Below are positions 5,973 through 15,447 of a DNA stretch of 27,666 nt, piece after piece (positions within the stretch are counted from its first letter, which is position 1; every line of letters begins with the position of its first letter). Under the pieces are notes generated by a model that ran no database searches, was not told where the DNA came from, and saw only the letters and a program-made list of their open reading frames with translations. The translations under genes and the position numbers were made by a program. The stretch covers positions 1 to 27,666 of the forward strand of contig JAHQWY010000006.1 of the NCBI GenBank assembly GCA_029856445.1, given 5' to 3'. Origin of the DNA: Promethearchaeia archaeon (GTDB taxonomy: Archaea; Asgardarchaeota; Lokiarchaeia; Sigyniarchaeales; SOKP01).

Positions 5973-8351
5973 TTAATACTCAGTTCGGGCGATAATTTCA
6001 TCTTGAGCAATTTTTGATAATTCAGTAAAATATACAGAATATCCTGCAATTCTTACAACCAGACTCCTATAGTTATCAGGATCTTTTTGTGCTTCGCATA
6101 AAGTTTGTCTTCCTACAACATTAAATTGGACTTGATATCCCCCTTCAGGCTCGAAATAAGTTCTAATTAGTGGAATTAAAATATTCGATTTTAATGTATT
6201 AGGATGAAAAGATAAAATCAATGAATTTCCGTTAGTCATTAATCCATTATCAAGCTTTTTAATAGAATTGAGAATAGCTGTGGGGCCATTTTCATCCATA
6301 GCAGTTGTAGGACAGAGGCCATTTGAAAGGGGTTCTGTCTTTCTTCTACCATCAGCTGAAGCGCCTGTAAAAAAACCAAATGCTAAATGAAAAGTTGTGG
6401 AATATATCCCAGGATTATATTTCCCTCCTCTATAGTTTGAGTGCTTGTTTATTTCTTGGCAATAGAATCTTGCAACATCAATAGCTATTTGATCAACATA
6501 ATCAATGTCGTTGCCAAATTTTGGTATTTTATTTATAAAAAATTCCCGCCATTCAGTTCCTTTTCTTCCTTGATAAACACCCTTATAATTCTTTTTAAGC
6601 ATCAGAACAAGATCTTCAAATGAAAGGAGCTTTTCTTCAAAAACAACTTTTTTAATTACAGTAAGACTATCTGCAACTGTTGCTAGACCGATCAATTGAG
6701 GACCTGTAAAATTGTAAATAGCACCACCTTTAGTTATATCTAATCCACGTTCTAGGCAATGATCTATAGTTGAAGATAAAAATGGTTGAGGTGTCAATTC
6801 AGCAATTGCCTTATCAAGAAAATACATTGTCTTTACCATATATTCAATAAAAAATTTTACCTGATCCTCAAAAAAAACCCAAAGATCCTCATAAGACTCG
6901 ATATTTTTATCACTTTTAACGCCATATTCCTTTCTAGAAATCATATCAATCCCATTGTTTAATGCTAATTCCAAACATTTCACTATATTAAATTGATTTG
7001 CATTTGTCGATCCAAATGATTTGTAGGGGTGCTGAGGCTCAACACATCCTACAGGTGCGTATTCTCGAGCGTCTCTAATAGTAAAACCTTGATTAATAAG
7101 ACCCGGTATCATTACTTGGTCATTAAGTAGAGCTATGCTTGTTCCTTTTTTTATAGATTCACCAACTTTCATAAGAAAATCTTCTGAAGTATCCTTATGA
7201 ATCCTAACACAAAATGTTGGCTGTACTGTTTTGATATGAGTATAAGCATCTAAAATAATCAATGATAATTCGTTTGTTGCGTCATTTTCTTGACAATCCA
7301 ATCCCCCAATTACCACATTTTGAGCAAGGGGAGGACCTTCTCCTGCTACCACTCCTTTTGAAATAACATAATTCCATAATGTAGAGAGCTTAATGAAAAA
7401 ACATTCTATAAGGAACTGAACTTTTTCTATTGTAATTTTTCCTTCTTTTAGATCTTTTATATAATAAGGATATAAATATTGATCTAATCGACCCACCGAA
7501 ATAGCGAAACCTCCATCCTCTAAACCACATATTAAATGAGTAAAATAAATTAATTGTATTGCTTCTTCAAAATTTTTTGGAGGTTTATTTGAAATGTTAT
7601 TGCAAATTTCAGATATTTTATAAAGTTCTTCTTGGCGGGAAGGATTATCTTCTTTTTTGCCCATTTCTCTTGCCAAAATTGAAAATCTCTGTATGAATTT
7701 ATTAACAGCCTTCATAAGAATTATCACTGATTCCAAAAAAGTCTTCTTATCTCTATCATTAGAATTTTTATCCAAACTACTCATAGTTTTCTCAATTAGA
7801 CCATTGATCCCGCTTTTTAATATATTTTCATGTCCAGGAAAAAAATGGCCAATTCCACTAGAGATCTCCACATCTACAGTAAATACTGTTTTTTCCATTA
7901 TATCTTTTATATCTTGATTTAAAAAAGATTGAAATCGCTCTTGTACAGTAATTTCTTCATTTTTCCAATAAGCAATTAGTATTTCTTTTATAAATTCTCT
8001 TTCTTGTTCAGTTAGATAAAGTTTTTGCACAGGACGAGTGTCATAATTATCAATATCTTGCTCAATTGTATCTATTCGAGTTTCAGGATACAATGGGGTT
8101 CCCACATATTTTGTACACCTATTCCCGATTATGTATTCCCCATCCCATATTTTTATTGTCATATTTGTTAAATAAAAGTCCATTGCTTTTGCAAATCTAA
8201 TAATAGGATTCTCTCCTTTAGTTTTTTTATAAGATTCTGTAAATAACCTCGCTCTCTCCACACATATTTCATGTGGTGCATTGGTTAATTTATTTTTCAT
8301 TTTTAATATACGTTCTTTATAATTTGGCTGAGCTATTTGGTCTAATTGCAT
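5973..8351 (-). CDS. Glycyl radical enzyme of the dehydratase/C-N lyase type, substrate unknown
   Basis: This 792-residue protein is a full-length member of the pyruvate formate-lyase superfamily. The thiyl-radical cysteine is in VGCVEP (Cys436, with the general-base Glu438), and the glycyl radical site is RIAGYS (Gly770), followed by the typical DEIIARTEY ending. The Cys-x-Glu pair places it with glycerol/propanediol dehydratase, choline TMA-lyase and relatives, not with true pyruvate formate-lyase, which has a Cys-Cys pair. The segment that reads roughly NGHSIS in glycerol dehydratase is GGFAIS here, so the glycerol-binding His and Ser appear to be replaced by Phe and Ala and glycerol is an unlikely substrate. 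No radical-SAM activase lies beside it in the window. The gene starts with ATG after TTAGGGATTTTT. Neighbours (tRNA-Ala, a DNA methyltransferase) give no metabolic clue. It implies an anaerobic host. Confidence 0.88.
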   Translation of the reverse strand: MQLDQIAQPNYKERILKMKNKLTNAPHEICVERARLFTESYKKTKGENPIIRFAKAMDFYLTNMTIKIWDGEYIIGNRCTKYVGTPLYPETRIDTIEQDIDNYDTRPVQKLYLTEQEREFIKEILIAYWKNEEITVQERFQSFLNQDIKDIMEKTVFTVDVEISSGIGHFFPGHENILKSGINGLIEKTMSSLDKNSNDRDKKTFLESVIILMKAVNKFIQRFSILAREMGKKEDNPSRQEELYKISEICNNISNKPPKNFEEAIQLIYFTHLICGLEDGGFAISVGRLDQYLYPYYIKDLKEGKITIEKVQFLIECFFIKLSTLWNYVISKGVVAGEGPPLAQNVVIGGLDCQENDATNELSLIILDAYTHIKTVQPTFCVRIHKDTSEDFLMKVGESIKKGTSIALLNDQVMIPGLINQGFTIRDAREYAPVGCVEPQHPYKSFGSTNANQFNIVKCLELALNNGIDMISRKEYGVKSDKNIESYEDLWVFFEDQVKFFIEYMVKTMYFLDKAIAELTPQPFLSSTIDHCLERGLDITKGGAIYNFTGPQLIGLATVADSLTVIKKVVFEEKLLSFEDLVLMLKKNYKGVYQGRKGTEWREFFINKIPKFGNDIDYVDQIAIDVARFYCQEINKHSNYRGGKYNPGIYSTTFHLAFGFFTGASADGRRKTEPLSNGLCPTTAMDENGPTAILNSIKKLDNGLMTNGNSLILSFHPNTLKSNILIPLIRTYFEPEGGYQVQFNVVGRQTLCEAQKDPDNYRSLVVRIAGYSVYFTELSKIAQDEIIARTEY

Positions 8352-8459
8352 AAAAATCCCTAAATTTTATCAAGTCTTCGCTTTAATTAAGAATATAACT
8401 ACTTTATTTAATAAACGTTTTTATTATATAATTTCAAACTAATTACGGAAAAAAAAGAT

Positions 8460-9296
8460 TTAAATAAATTTCATTAAATGATTCTTAGTTTTGGAAGAAA
8501 ATAATAGGTTTTCTTTTCTTGGATCTTTAAATCTTTTAATAGCTACATCTAAATATTCTTTACTCGAGTCAATCCCAATAAATTTTCGATTTAAAATACT
8601 ACAAGCTATTCCTGTTGTACCAGACCCTACAAAAGGATCCAATACCCAATCACCTTCATTGGAAGAAGATGAAATTATTCTATTTAATAATTCTAATGGT
8701 TTTTGAGTAGGATGTTTACCAAATTCTTTCTCTTCCTTAGGAATTAGAGGAATTGACCAAACACTCCTCATTTGTTTATCTTTATTTTTTAATTTATCTT
8801 TAGGATTATTCCAAAATTTCATTTCTTCATAATTAAAAGTATGTTGAGAGTTTCTTGACTTTCGAGCCCATAAAACAACTTCATGGCTATGTGTGAAATA
8901 TTTGCATGACAAATTAGGTGGAGCATTAGGTTTAAACATTACAATATCATTAATTATGTCATAATCATTTTTTTCTAATAAATAACCTACTTTATATATA
9001 TTATGAAGAGTACCCGAAACCCAAATACTCCCATTTTCTTTTAACACTCTTCTACATGCTTTAATCCATGAATCTATGAACTCTACATCCTGCTTGAATC
9101 CTTTAGATCTATCCCAGCCCCCTTTATTAACAGATACCATCTTACCTGATTTACACGTAATGCCATCATTTGAAAGAAAATAAGGTGGATCGACATAGAT
9201 TAAATCAAATTTATTACTTTCGAATTGATTTAGTAATTCAGTAGCATTTCCTTGATACAAAATAAAATTTTTCTCCTCAAAATAAGGCGATATCAT
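8460..9296 (-). CDS. Solitary beta-class DNA N6-adenine methyltransferase, DpnA-like
   Basis: The enzyme transfers a methyl group from S-adenosylmethionine to a base in DNA. Motif IV, DPPY (residues 36-39), comes before motif I, DPFVGSGTTG (residues 220-229), the order of the beta class. The stretch after DPPY (FLSNDGIT, then GKMVSVNKGGWD) and the later NAPPNLSCKYFTHS and HPTQKP boxes resemble the DpnA group, whose known members act on GATC. That target is an inference, and related HinfI/CcrM-type enzymes cannot be excluded. At 278 residues it is full length. No restriction endonuclease lies next to it, so it is probably an orphan methylase with an epigenetic or protective role. It is divergently transcribed from the MoxR-vWA operon across 161 bases, and the glycyl radical enzyme lies downstream on the same strand. 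Confidence 0.88.
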   Translation of the reverse strand: MISPYFEEKNFILYQGNATELLNQFESNKFDLIYVDPPYFLSNDGITCKSGKMVSVNKGGWDRSKGFKQDVEFIDSWIKACRRVLKENGSIWVSGTLHNIYKVGYLLEKNDYDIINDIVMFKPNAPPNLSCKYFTHSHEVVLWARKSRNSQHTFNYEEMKFWNNPKDKLKNKDKQMRSVWSIPLIPKEEKEFGKHPTQKPLELLNRIISSSSNEGDWVLDPFVGSGTTGIACSILNRKFIGIDSSKEYLDVAIKRFKDPRKENLLFSSKTKNHLMKFI

Positions 9297-9373
9297 AATA
9301 TGGTAAATTTATTGTGGGATCTTGGTTTGTTTCAATCAATTTGATTAAGAAAATATAAGATCTTTTAATTATT

Positions 9374-9394
9374 AACTTTAAAGTTTTATATTAA
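9374..9394 (+). promoter_or_regulatory. 12-bp palindrome overlapping a TATA-like box before the MoxR operon
   Basis: AACTTTAAAGTT (9374-9385) is a perfect palindrome, and the adjoining TTTTATATTAA (9384-9394) resembles a TATA element. It sits about 65 bases before the MoxR start and in the shared divergent region with the methyltransferase, so it could be promoter plus operator. Confidence 0.35.
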
Positions 9395-9457
9395 CAAACA
9401 CTTAATATTCATGTAAAAACATCGTTAACTTATTGAAAATGCAAAATAGATTTTAAG

Positions 9458-10399
9458 ATGATAAATAAACAAAATTTTGAGGAATTATTCAATCAGCATC
9501 TTATCAAAGATATATCTGAAGAACCTATTGATATTGTGCTTTCAGGTCAATATGGTAAAGCACTTGAATTATTAAGAGATGCAGAAACAACAGGTCTATT
9601 TCCTTCGTTAGTAGGGCCCCCAGGGGTCGGAAAAACTATTTTATGTAGATATTTTGCAAGTCTGAGAGCTAAAGAAAACAAAAATAGAAGCTTCAATTGG
9701 CTAACTATGGATGAGAGTATTAAACCTTCACATTTCATTGGATCTTTTGATCCAGCTATCACATTAAAAAAAGGATTTGTCCTTGAAGCATTTAATCCCG
9801 GACCACTACTGAACGCAATGTTAGAAGGTGGGACGTTCCTTGCAAATGAAATTAATCGTGCTACAGAATATTCTCAAAACACACTATTGGAACCATTAGA
9901 AGAAGCCTCTATTGGAATCCCCCATTTAGGTAGGATAAAAGCCGATAAAGATTTCTTTTTTATATGTGCAATGAATCCTGAAGAGTTATCAGGTACACAT
10001 CGCTTATCAGAAGCATTAAAAGATAGAATAAAAGTTTGGATCAAATTAACTTATCCTGATAAATCAACAGAGCTAGATATTATAAGAATTAATTTACCTG
10101 AACAATTTATTGTAGAAGAATCCGAATTAGAATTAATTTATTCTGTTATTAAAGAAACTAGACAGAATAAAGTCGATATTGAAATTCCTGCTTCAATAAG
10201 AGCGGGAATTGCTATGGCTAAATTATTAGGAAGAAGAAGACAAATTGAAAAAGAAAAAAAGATAAAAGAAAAGGAATCGATATATGTGTACTTGCCTGAG
10301 ATTGCTAGAAATGTTTTATTAGGAAGTATCAAGCCTAAACCTGGTGTAAAAGTTGAAAATGTAATTGAAAATATTATTCATAAAACTCTAGGTGGCTAA
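9458..10399 (+). CDS. MoxR-family AAA+ ATPase
   Basis: MoxR ATPases act as chaperone-like hexamers that remodel partner complexes together with a vWA protein. Walker A is GPPGVGKT (residues 53-60). Walker B reads GTFLANEIN, with Asn130 where MoxR proteins usually have Asp before the catalytic Glu131. Sensor 1 is in the FICAMNPEE strand and the arginine-finger region is in LSEALKDRIKVWI. The MoxR signature NEINRA is present. The protein is 313 residues, the normal length. It starts with ATG without an evident Shine-Dalgarno, suggesting a short-leader message from the upstream TATA-like box. The next gene starts with a GTG inside its last codons (8-base overlap), showing translational coupling with the vWA partner. 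The Asn-for-Asp change may slow hydrolysis, but Glu131 is kept. Confidence 0.9.
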   Translation: MINKQNFEELFNQHLIKDISEEPIDIVLSGQYGKALELLRDAETTGLFPSLVGPPGVGKTILCRYFASLRAKENKNRSFNWLTMDESIKPSHFIGSFDPAITLKKGFVLEAFNPGPLLNAMLEGGTFLANEINRATEYSQNTLLEPLEEASIGIPHLGRIKADKDFFFICAMNPEELSGTHRLSEALKDRIKVWIKLTYPDKSTELDIIRINLPEQFIVEESELELIYSVIKETRQNKVDIEIPASIRAGIAMAKLLGRRRQIEKEKKIKEKESIYVYLPEIARNVLLGSIKPKPGVKVENVIENIIHKTLGG

Positions 10400-12893
10400 T
10401 CTTTTGGGGATTTTTCCTGAGAATCCATGTGAATTTGCAGTTGAGTTTATTAGGAGGATGAGGAATCATCCAGATATCGTTCAAATTCCATCTTCAAGAC
10501 AAGTTTTATCGATTCCTAAATTAATAGTTTCTAGATATTACCGTAAGGGTTCTGTAACCCCAAATGATTTTATTGAAATTAGCACTGTTACCTCATTCCC
10601 AGATAATCAAAATTTAGCAAAAGAAATTGCTTTTGAGGTTTTATTTCCAAATTACAAAAAAAATCTAATGGAATCATTCTTTAAAGAAAATTCAGCGACT
10701 GAAATTAAAGATTTAAATATAGATAATGAAATAAAATCAGAATTAGATCGATTACAAGATTTAATTGATGAAATTGAAACTTCAAGATTTATAGATACTA
10801 ATATGATCGAGGAAATGGAACATTTTATGGAAGAACTGAACAGTAGAAGAAATGAAAATTTGATCGAAGCAGCATTGAATTTTTTTAATGACGATTCTGA
10901 ATTATATAAAGAAGAAATAAATTCTTTTGAAAAATTACTTGAGGAAGCACAAAAAAAATTAATTCAAAAAATAAATTCTCTTGATCCTGAAGATTTAAAG
11001 GCTGGGAATTCCTTGGGTTTAAATGATTTAATTCAAGAAAGTTCAAAGCGATCTTGGGAAAAATTAACGAGTCAGGCACTTGCTAATAAAGATATTTCTA
11101 AAGATTTGGAAGAGTTAATTAAACGTGAAAGAATGGAAGAATTAATTCAAACAATAAAATATCTTGACAAAACAAATGCGATTTCTAAAGAATCTTTACA
11201 ACAACTCAAAAATAATCTTCAAAATCAAATTCATAATCTAGATCAATTGTTTAATGCTGCTAAAACATTAGGAGAAGCTCCAAACTTTAATTTAGATGAT
11301 GTATTAAATAACTCGCTACAGAGCTCTTCATTTGAACATAATTTTAACTTGGCGAACTCACTAGATCAATACTATGGTACTAATCTTAGAAGTCCATTGC
11401 TTGACAAATATAATCGACAAAAAGATGAATTCAAAATGAACCTATCACTTGAATCTTTAACTAAAAGTGCATTTGCAAATAAATCTTGGAATTCTTTATT
11501 CAATCAAGCGCTTCAAAATGCAGTTAAAGAAGCAATGCAGCAAAATAAGAAATTCGAAGCCTTTAAATCCCTTTCACATCAACTTCAACAACTCGCAAAT
11601 AGTTGTCAAAATCTGCATTGTAGTCAAAAAATGGCACAAAATCTTCCAGATCTAACAAAATTGACTTTAGAATCAAGCGAAGCTCCATATCAATTAAAAA
11701 ATGTTACTGAATTTTTAAGAAAAATAGGATTAAATCCAAGAGCAGAAGATATAGAGAACATTGGTAAAAAACTCAACATGGCTGAAGAGGATATTTATGA
11801 ATTAATTGAACCAAATTATCAACTATTAAAAAAATTAGTAGACAAAAAAACTGCAGATTTTCAACGTTTGAGTAATTTAATGCATCAGATCAAAGATCAA
11901 TTAAATCCTGAGAGGTTCAGGGATTTAATTGCAAGTGCTTTAGCTTCTAATAATAGAGAAGCTTTAGGTGCTTTAGGTAATTTTAATTTAAGTGATGCTC
12001 TAAAAGAAGCTCAACAAATTGGAGGGAAAGAAGCACAAGATAAGATGATATCTTGCCTTTCAGCTGGGGGTGGTGAAAATTTACTTAAGCAATGGTTTAT
12101 GCATAGAGCGAATTTACCTGAAAATGCAAAACAAAAAGTCAAAGAATTAGCAAAAAAGGTCTTAATTGAATTAGGAATTTTTTATTCCCGAGCTCGTTTG
12201 GGTAGTTCCACAACAGGACCTATACCAATAAATATTGTGAGACCATTTTCAATTGGAGACGATTTCGAAAACATAGACCTTGAAGAAACAATTTATAATA
12301 TACTTGAGAAAGGAAAAAAATTAGACCATATCGAATATGATGATTTCTTCGTCTTTGAAACTGCTAAAGGTCTTAGAACTGCATGTTTTGAACTCGATAT
12401 CTCAGGTAGTATGACAGGAGAAAAACTCGCTTATATGGCCATTTGTGTGACTATGCTATGCTATGGATTGCGCAAAGATGAATTAGGAATTAGCTTCTTT
12501 GAATCAAATACACATGTATTAAAAGAACTTAATCAAAAAATCGATTTAGAAAAGTTAGCTGATGAACTTTTATCTGTGTCTGCTCGAGGAGGAACAAAAA
12601 TTCAGAGTGCTCTTGAGTGGGCCAATAAACAATTTAAAGATCATTCTTATTCCCGCGAAAAATTAAATGTTTTATTCACTGATGCTGAAATATTTGATCT
12701 TCAAGATGCATTAAACGAGTTTAGGATTATGAGATCACTTGGGGTGGATTTCATTTTAGTTTGTCCCGAAACTTCTTACAACCTAAAAGAAGCGAATAAA
12801 ATGGTAAAAATTGTAGGAGGACAATTACTAACTATAAAAGACTGGAATGAATTTCCTAAATTAATCTCTGAAATAATTAAGTCTAGATTTTAA
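10392..12893 (+). CDS. von Willebrand factor A domain protein, MoxR partner
   Basis: The 833-residue protein has a long, mainly helical and coiled-coil region (about residues 90-620, rich in Leu, Gln, Lys and Glu) and a C-terminal vWA domain (about residues 660-833). The metal-binding MIDAS is complete: Asp669, Ser671 and Ser673 in DISGS, Thr735 in RGGTK and Asp764 in FTDAE. The N-terminal 90 residues contain an IPSSRQVLSIPKL-type segment resembling the pre-vWA region of CoxE/Mg-chelatase-like MoxR partners. Such proteins present a metal-dependent binding face to the client and are remodelled by the MoxR ATPase. The GTG start overlaps the end of the MoxR gene. No signal peptide or membrane segment is seen, so both partners should be cytosolic. 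The client is unknown, and the long helical region is larger than in classical MoxR-vWA pairs. Confidence 0.85.
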   Translation: MANLLGIFPENPCEFAVEFIRRMRNHPDIVQIPSSRQVLSIPKLIVSRYYRKGSVTPNDFIEISTVTSFPDNQNLAKEIAFEVLFPNYKKNLMESFFKENSATEIKDLNIDNEIKSELDRLQDLIDEIETSRFIDTNMIEEMEHFMEELNSRRNENLIEAALNFFNDDSELYKEEINSFEKLLEEAQKKLIQKINSLDPEDLKAGNSLGLNDLIQESSKRSWEKLTSQALANKDISKDLEELIKRERMEELIQTIKYLDKTNAISKESLQQLKNNLQNQIHNLDQLFNAAKTLGEAPNFNLDDVLNNSLQSSSFEHNFNLANSLDQYYGTNLRSPLLDKYNRQKDEFKMNLSLESLTKSAFANKSWNSLFNQALQNAVKEAMQQNKKFEAFKSLSHQLQQLANSCQNLHCSQKMAQNLPDLTKLTLESSEAPYQLKNVTEFLRKIGLNPRAEDIENIGKKLNMAEEDIYELIEPNYQLLKKLVDKKTADFQRLSNLMHQIKDQLNPERFRDLIASALASNNREALGALGNFNLSDALKEAQQIGGKEAQDKMISCLSAGGGENLLKQWFMHRANLPENAKQKVKELAKKVLIELGIFYSRARLGSSTTGPIPINIVRPFSIGDDFENIDLEETIYNILEKGKKLDHIEYDDFFVFETAKGLRTACFELDISGSMTGEKLAYMAICVTMLCYGLRKDELGISFFESNTHVLKELNQKIDLEKLADELLSVSARGGTKIQSALEWANKQFKDHSYSREKLNVLFTDAEIFDLQDALNEFRIMRSLGVDFILVCPETSYNLKEANKMVKIVGGQLLTIKDWNEFPKLISEIIKSRF

Positions 12894-12900
12894 AATAAAA

Positions 12901-15255
12901 ATGACAATAAAATCAACATCAGCTTTAATAATTGAAAAATTCGGCTTAAACCTCTATCAAGAGACTCTTAAATTTCCTAGAAACAAGATAAATATTTTCT
13001 ATTTACAAGATGACCCATTAAAAATTAGATGTATCATCTTGGATAATGAGCGAGAATATCATCTTATAGTTAATGAGAAAAGAAATGAAATTTTTCATGA
13101 TTGTCCTTTATTCTTAATTCATTCAGAGAGAGATAAAAAGTTCTGTGTCCACTTTCTTAAATTGCTTTCGATTATTAAAAATCAACATTCTGAGAGAATT
13201 CTAAAGAATATTGATGAATACAATCTTATATCTGATGACTTTGGTTCTAAAAAAAAAGGTGAAAATTACCAATTATTAGCTAATAATTGTATCGAAACTA
13301 ATAATTGTGTTGAAGCCTTAAACTATTTGAAAAAAGCAATTATTAGTCAGTCTGAAAGTAAATCGGCTATTGAAGAGTTCTTAACTATTGCAATTGACAA
13401 TAATTTATTTATTGAATTTTTCGAGTTCATAAAGGACGGATATGAAAATAATTTAGAATATCTCTCTAATTTTGATGAGTATATTAAAATAGGATTTAAA
13501 AAATTATTAAGTGTAATTCATAAATATTCTTTCTTCAACCTACTTAGAATAATTGAGTCAATAAGCGCTGTATTAAATTATAAAGATGTTTCCTTGATTG
13601 TCCCCTTCTTTGAAAAATTAAAGAAATTAGTAAATAGTTCAAACTTTAATGAAAATTACTTCTCCATCTATCTTATTAAAAAGAATTTTAACGATTTAGT
13701 TAAACAAAATCCGGATTTTAAGGATATATTTACTCAAAATCAACTAAATTCATTAAGAAGTAAGTCATTAGATTATTTCTTGTCTGAAATTGATAGTTTT
13801 TGTTTAATTGATAAATTAAAACTCTTAAAAAAACAATTTAGGGTTATAGAAATTTCTAAAGAAGAATTTCATAGTGAATATAAGAAATATAAATTAGAAA
13901 TTAAAAATTTAGAAAAAAAATTATATTTGAAAAAATTTGCTTTTCTAAAATTATTAATAGAAAAACACAAAATAAAGAAGACAAATGGAGATTTTAGAAA
14001 AAAAAGAAATGCTTATATTGTAAATCATCAGGATGATAATTTACAAAATCCTGTTTATAGTTATATAATCTCTCGTATTGGATTTTTTGGATTAAATGAA
14101 CAAACAATTAAATCTTCAGAAATCGGTATTAATTATTTTATCATGAAAGAACTGTTTTTAGATAATTTAAATACATTTCAGGACGTTAATTATTATAAAA
14201 CACAATTTTGGGGAGAAACAGACAAATCAATTAACTCAATTGATGGATTCTCTTTGGTAAGTAAAAATATAGAGTATAGTTATGAAGATGAACAGAAATA
14301 TTCTGAAGAAGTAATTATAATTGAATGGGATTTAGCAAGTAAGCCAATTCAAGGGAGTATTGTCAATGCCTATGGTTCTCAAATAATTATCCCTGATCAA
14401 AATAATCCATTATTTCATGATTTAAAACCCTTTGATCTGTGTTATTGTAAAAAAACCCCTGTTAAAATCGAAAGTAATATAATTAAAAATGTCAATGTTA
14501 TTACTAAATGTTCATTCAAAGATGCCATTAAAAGCGTTTCTAAAGGTATGGAGTTTATAGAAGGTTATTACCCTTTATCTCTTGTAAGAGCAGTATTAAA
14601 TAAAGAAATTAATCCATTTCAAGCTTATGAAATAATTATAAATAATCCAAATAAAACCTTTATTCCTAATTATAATAATTTTGTTCAAGAATTTAGAATT
14701 TTTCTATTCGATTTTATTTTTAGGGAAAAGGAATATATTTTTGAAGAAATCAAGTCAGATCTTGAAGGTAAGTATGATCAAATTTTAATGTTACTAAATC
14801 TAACCAATGAATTAAGTGGTTTAACCTTGCCTTATTTAGATATCTTTAAAGATTTAATTTCCCCAGAGATTAATTTAAATGAATTTAGATCAAAATTCTT
14901 AATTAAAATCCATACATATATAAAGGAAATTCTAGATAAAAGAGAGCTCGGAAAAACTGGCATCTTTGATATGAAAAAACTAAGAAATACTCAATTTTTT
15001 AAATATGCTGATAGAATTTTAAAGATAAGAAAAGAAGAATTTGAATCCGCAGAAATAGCTAGATATAAAGATGGTGAAAGAACACGATATGACATCTCAG
15101 CCATTAGTAATACTTATTATGGTCAAAAGTTCTTGGAAATTCTACATTTTGAAGGTTTATCATTGCTTAAATCAGATGCTTTTAAAAAATTTCATGATTT
15201 CGCTTTGAAATTAGATTTAAGTCTAAAGATCGTTGATAGAATTCTTAAAGTGTAG
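12901..15255 (+). CDS. Large unknown protein with SWIM-like zinc motif, third member of the MoxR-vWA operon
   Basis: The gene starts seven bases after the vWA gene, so it is almost certainly co-transcribed. The N-terminal 90 residues form a strand-rich domain ending in a degenerate SWIM motif: His66-x-Cys68, thirteen residues, then Cys82-x-His84, where the usual pattern is CxC-xn-CxH. A TPR-like helical pair follows at about residues 118-150 (LANNCIETNNCVEALNYLKK). The middle (about 300-370) is lysine-rich and probably coiled coil. The C-terminal half has a mixed strand region around residues 470-540 and ends in helices; I recognise no catalytic motif there. No membrane segment or signal peptide is seen. 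Its position suggests a client, adaptor or effector of the MoxR-vWA pair, as in the ternary MoxR/vWA/third-component modules known from other prokaryotes. That role is inferred from position, not sequence. Confidence 0.75.
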   Translation: MTIKSTSALIIEKFGLNLYQETLKFPRNKINIFYLQDDPLKIRCIILDNEREYHLIVNEKRNEIFHDCPLFLIHSERDKKFCVHFLKLLSIIKNQHSERILKNIDEYNLISDDFGSKKKGENYQLLANNCIETNNCVEALNYLKKAIISQSESKSAIEEFLTIAIDNNLFIEFFEFIKDGYENNLEYLSNFDEYIKIGFKKLLSVIHKYSFFNLLRIIESISAVLNYKDVSLIVPFFEKLKKLVNSSNFNENYFSIYLIKKNFNDLVKQNPDFKDIFTQNQLNSLRSKSLDYFLSEIDSFCLIDKLKLLKKQFRVIEISKEEFHSEYKKYKLEIKNLEKKLYLKKFAFLKLLIEKHKIKKTNGDFRKKRNAYIVNHQDDNLQNPVYSYIISRIGFFGLNEQTIKSSEIGINYFIMKELFLDNLNTFQDVNYYKTQFWGETDKSINSIDGFSLVSKNIEYSYEDEQKYSEEVIIIEWDLASKPIQGSIVNAYGSQIIIPDQNNPLFHDLKPFDLCYCKKTPVKIESNIIKNVNVITKCSFKDAIKSVSKGMEFIEGYYPLSLVRAVLNKEINPFQAYEIIINNPNKTFIPNYNNFVQEFRIFLFDFIFREKEYIFEEIKSDLEGKYDQILMLLNLTNELSGLTLPYLDIFKDLISPEINLNEFRSKFLIKIHTYIKEILDKRELGKTGIFDMKKLRNTQFFKYADRILKIRKEEFESAEIARYKDGERTRYDISAISNTYYGQKFLEILHFEGLSLLKSDAFKKFHDFALKLDLSLKIVDRILKV

Positions 15256-15328
15256 TTTTAGGCATTTAATTTTAACCCTCCATAATTAGCATCATACCGT
15301 GGTATAAACCAAAAATCTCCCGTTCTAA

Positions 15329-15358
15329 TTTTTTTTATTGTATTTATTGTTTTTTTTT
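15329..15358 (+). terminator. Double T-tract terminator after the MoxR operon
   Basis: Two uninterrupted T runs (15329-15336 and 15350-15358) follow the last gene of the MoxR operon by about 75-100 bases. Archaeal transcription commonly ends at such tracts without a hairpin. A weak dyad (ATACC/GGTAT, 15294-15305) lies just before them. Confidence 0.6.
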
Positions 15359-15447
15359 GTGTATGATTAATTTTTTATTTTCCATAAATTTTATTTTTAA
15401 TAGAATTTGAAAGATTAATTAGAAACAGGTAATAAAATTATCTAATT

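Noticed and set aside
5973..8351. True pyruvate formate-lyase
   Set aside because: It has Cys-x-Glu (GCVEP), not the adjacent Cys-Cys pair of pyruvate formate-lyase.
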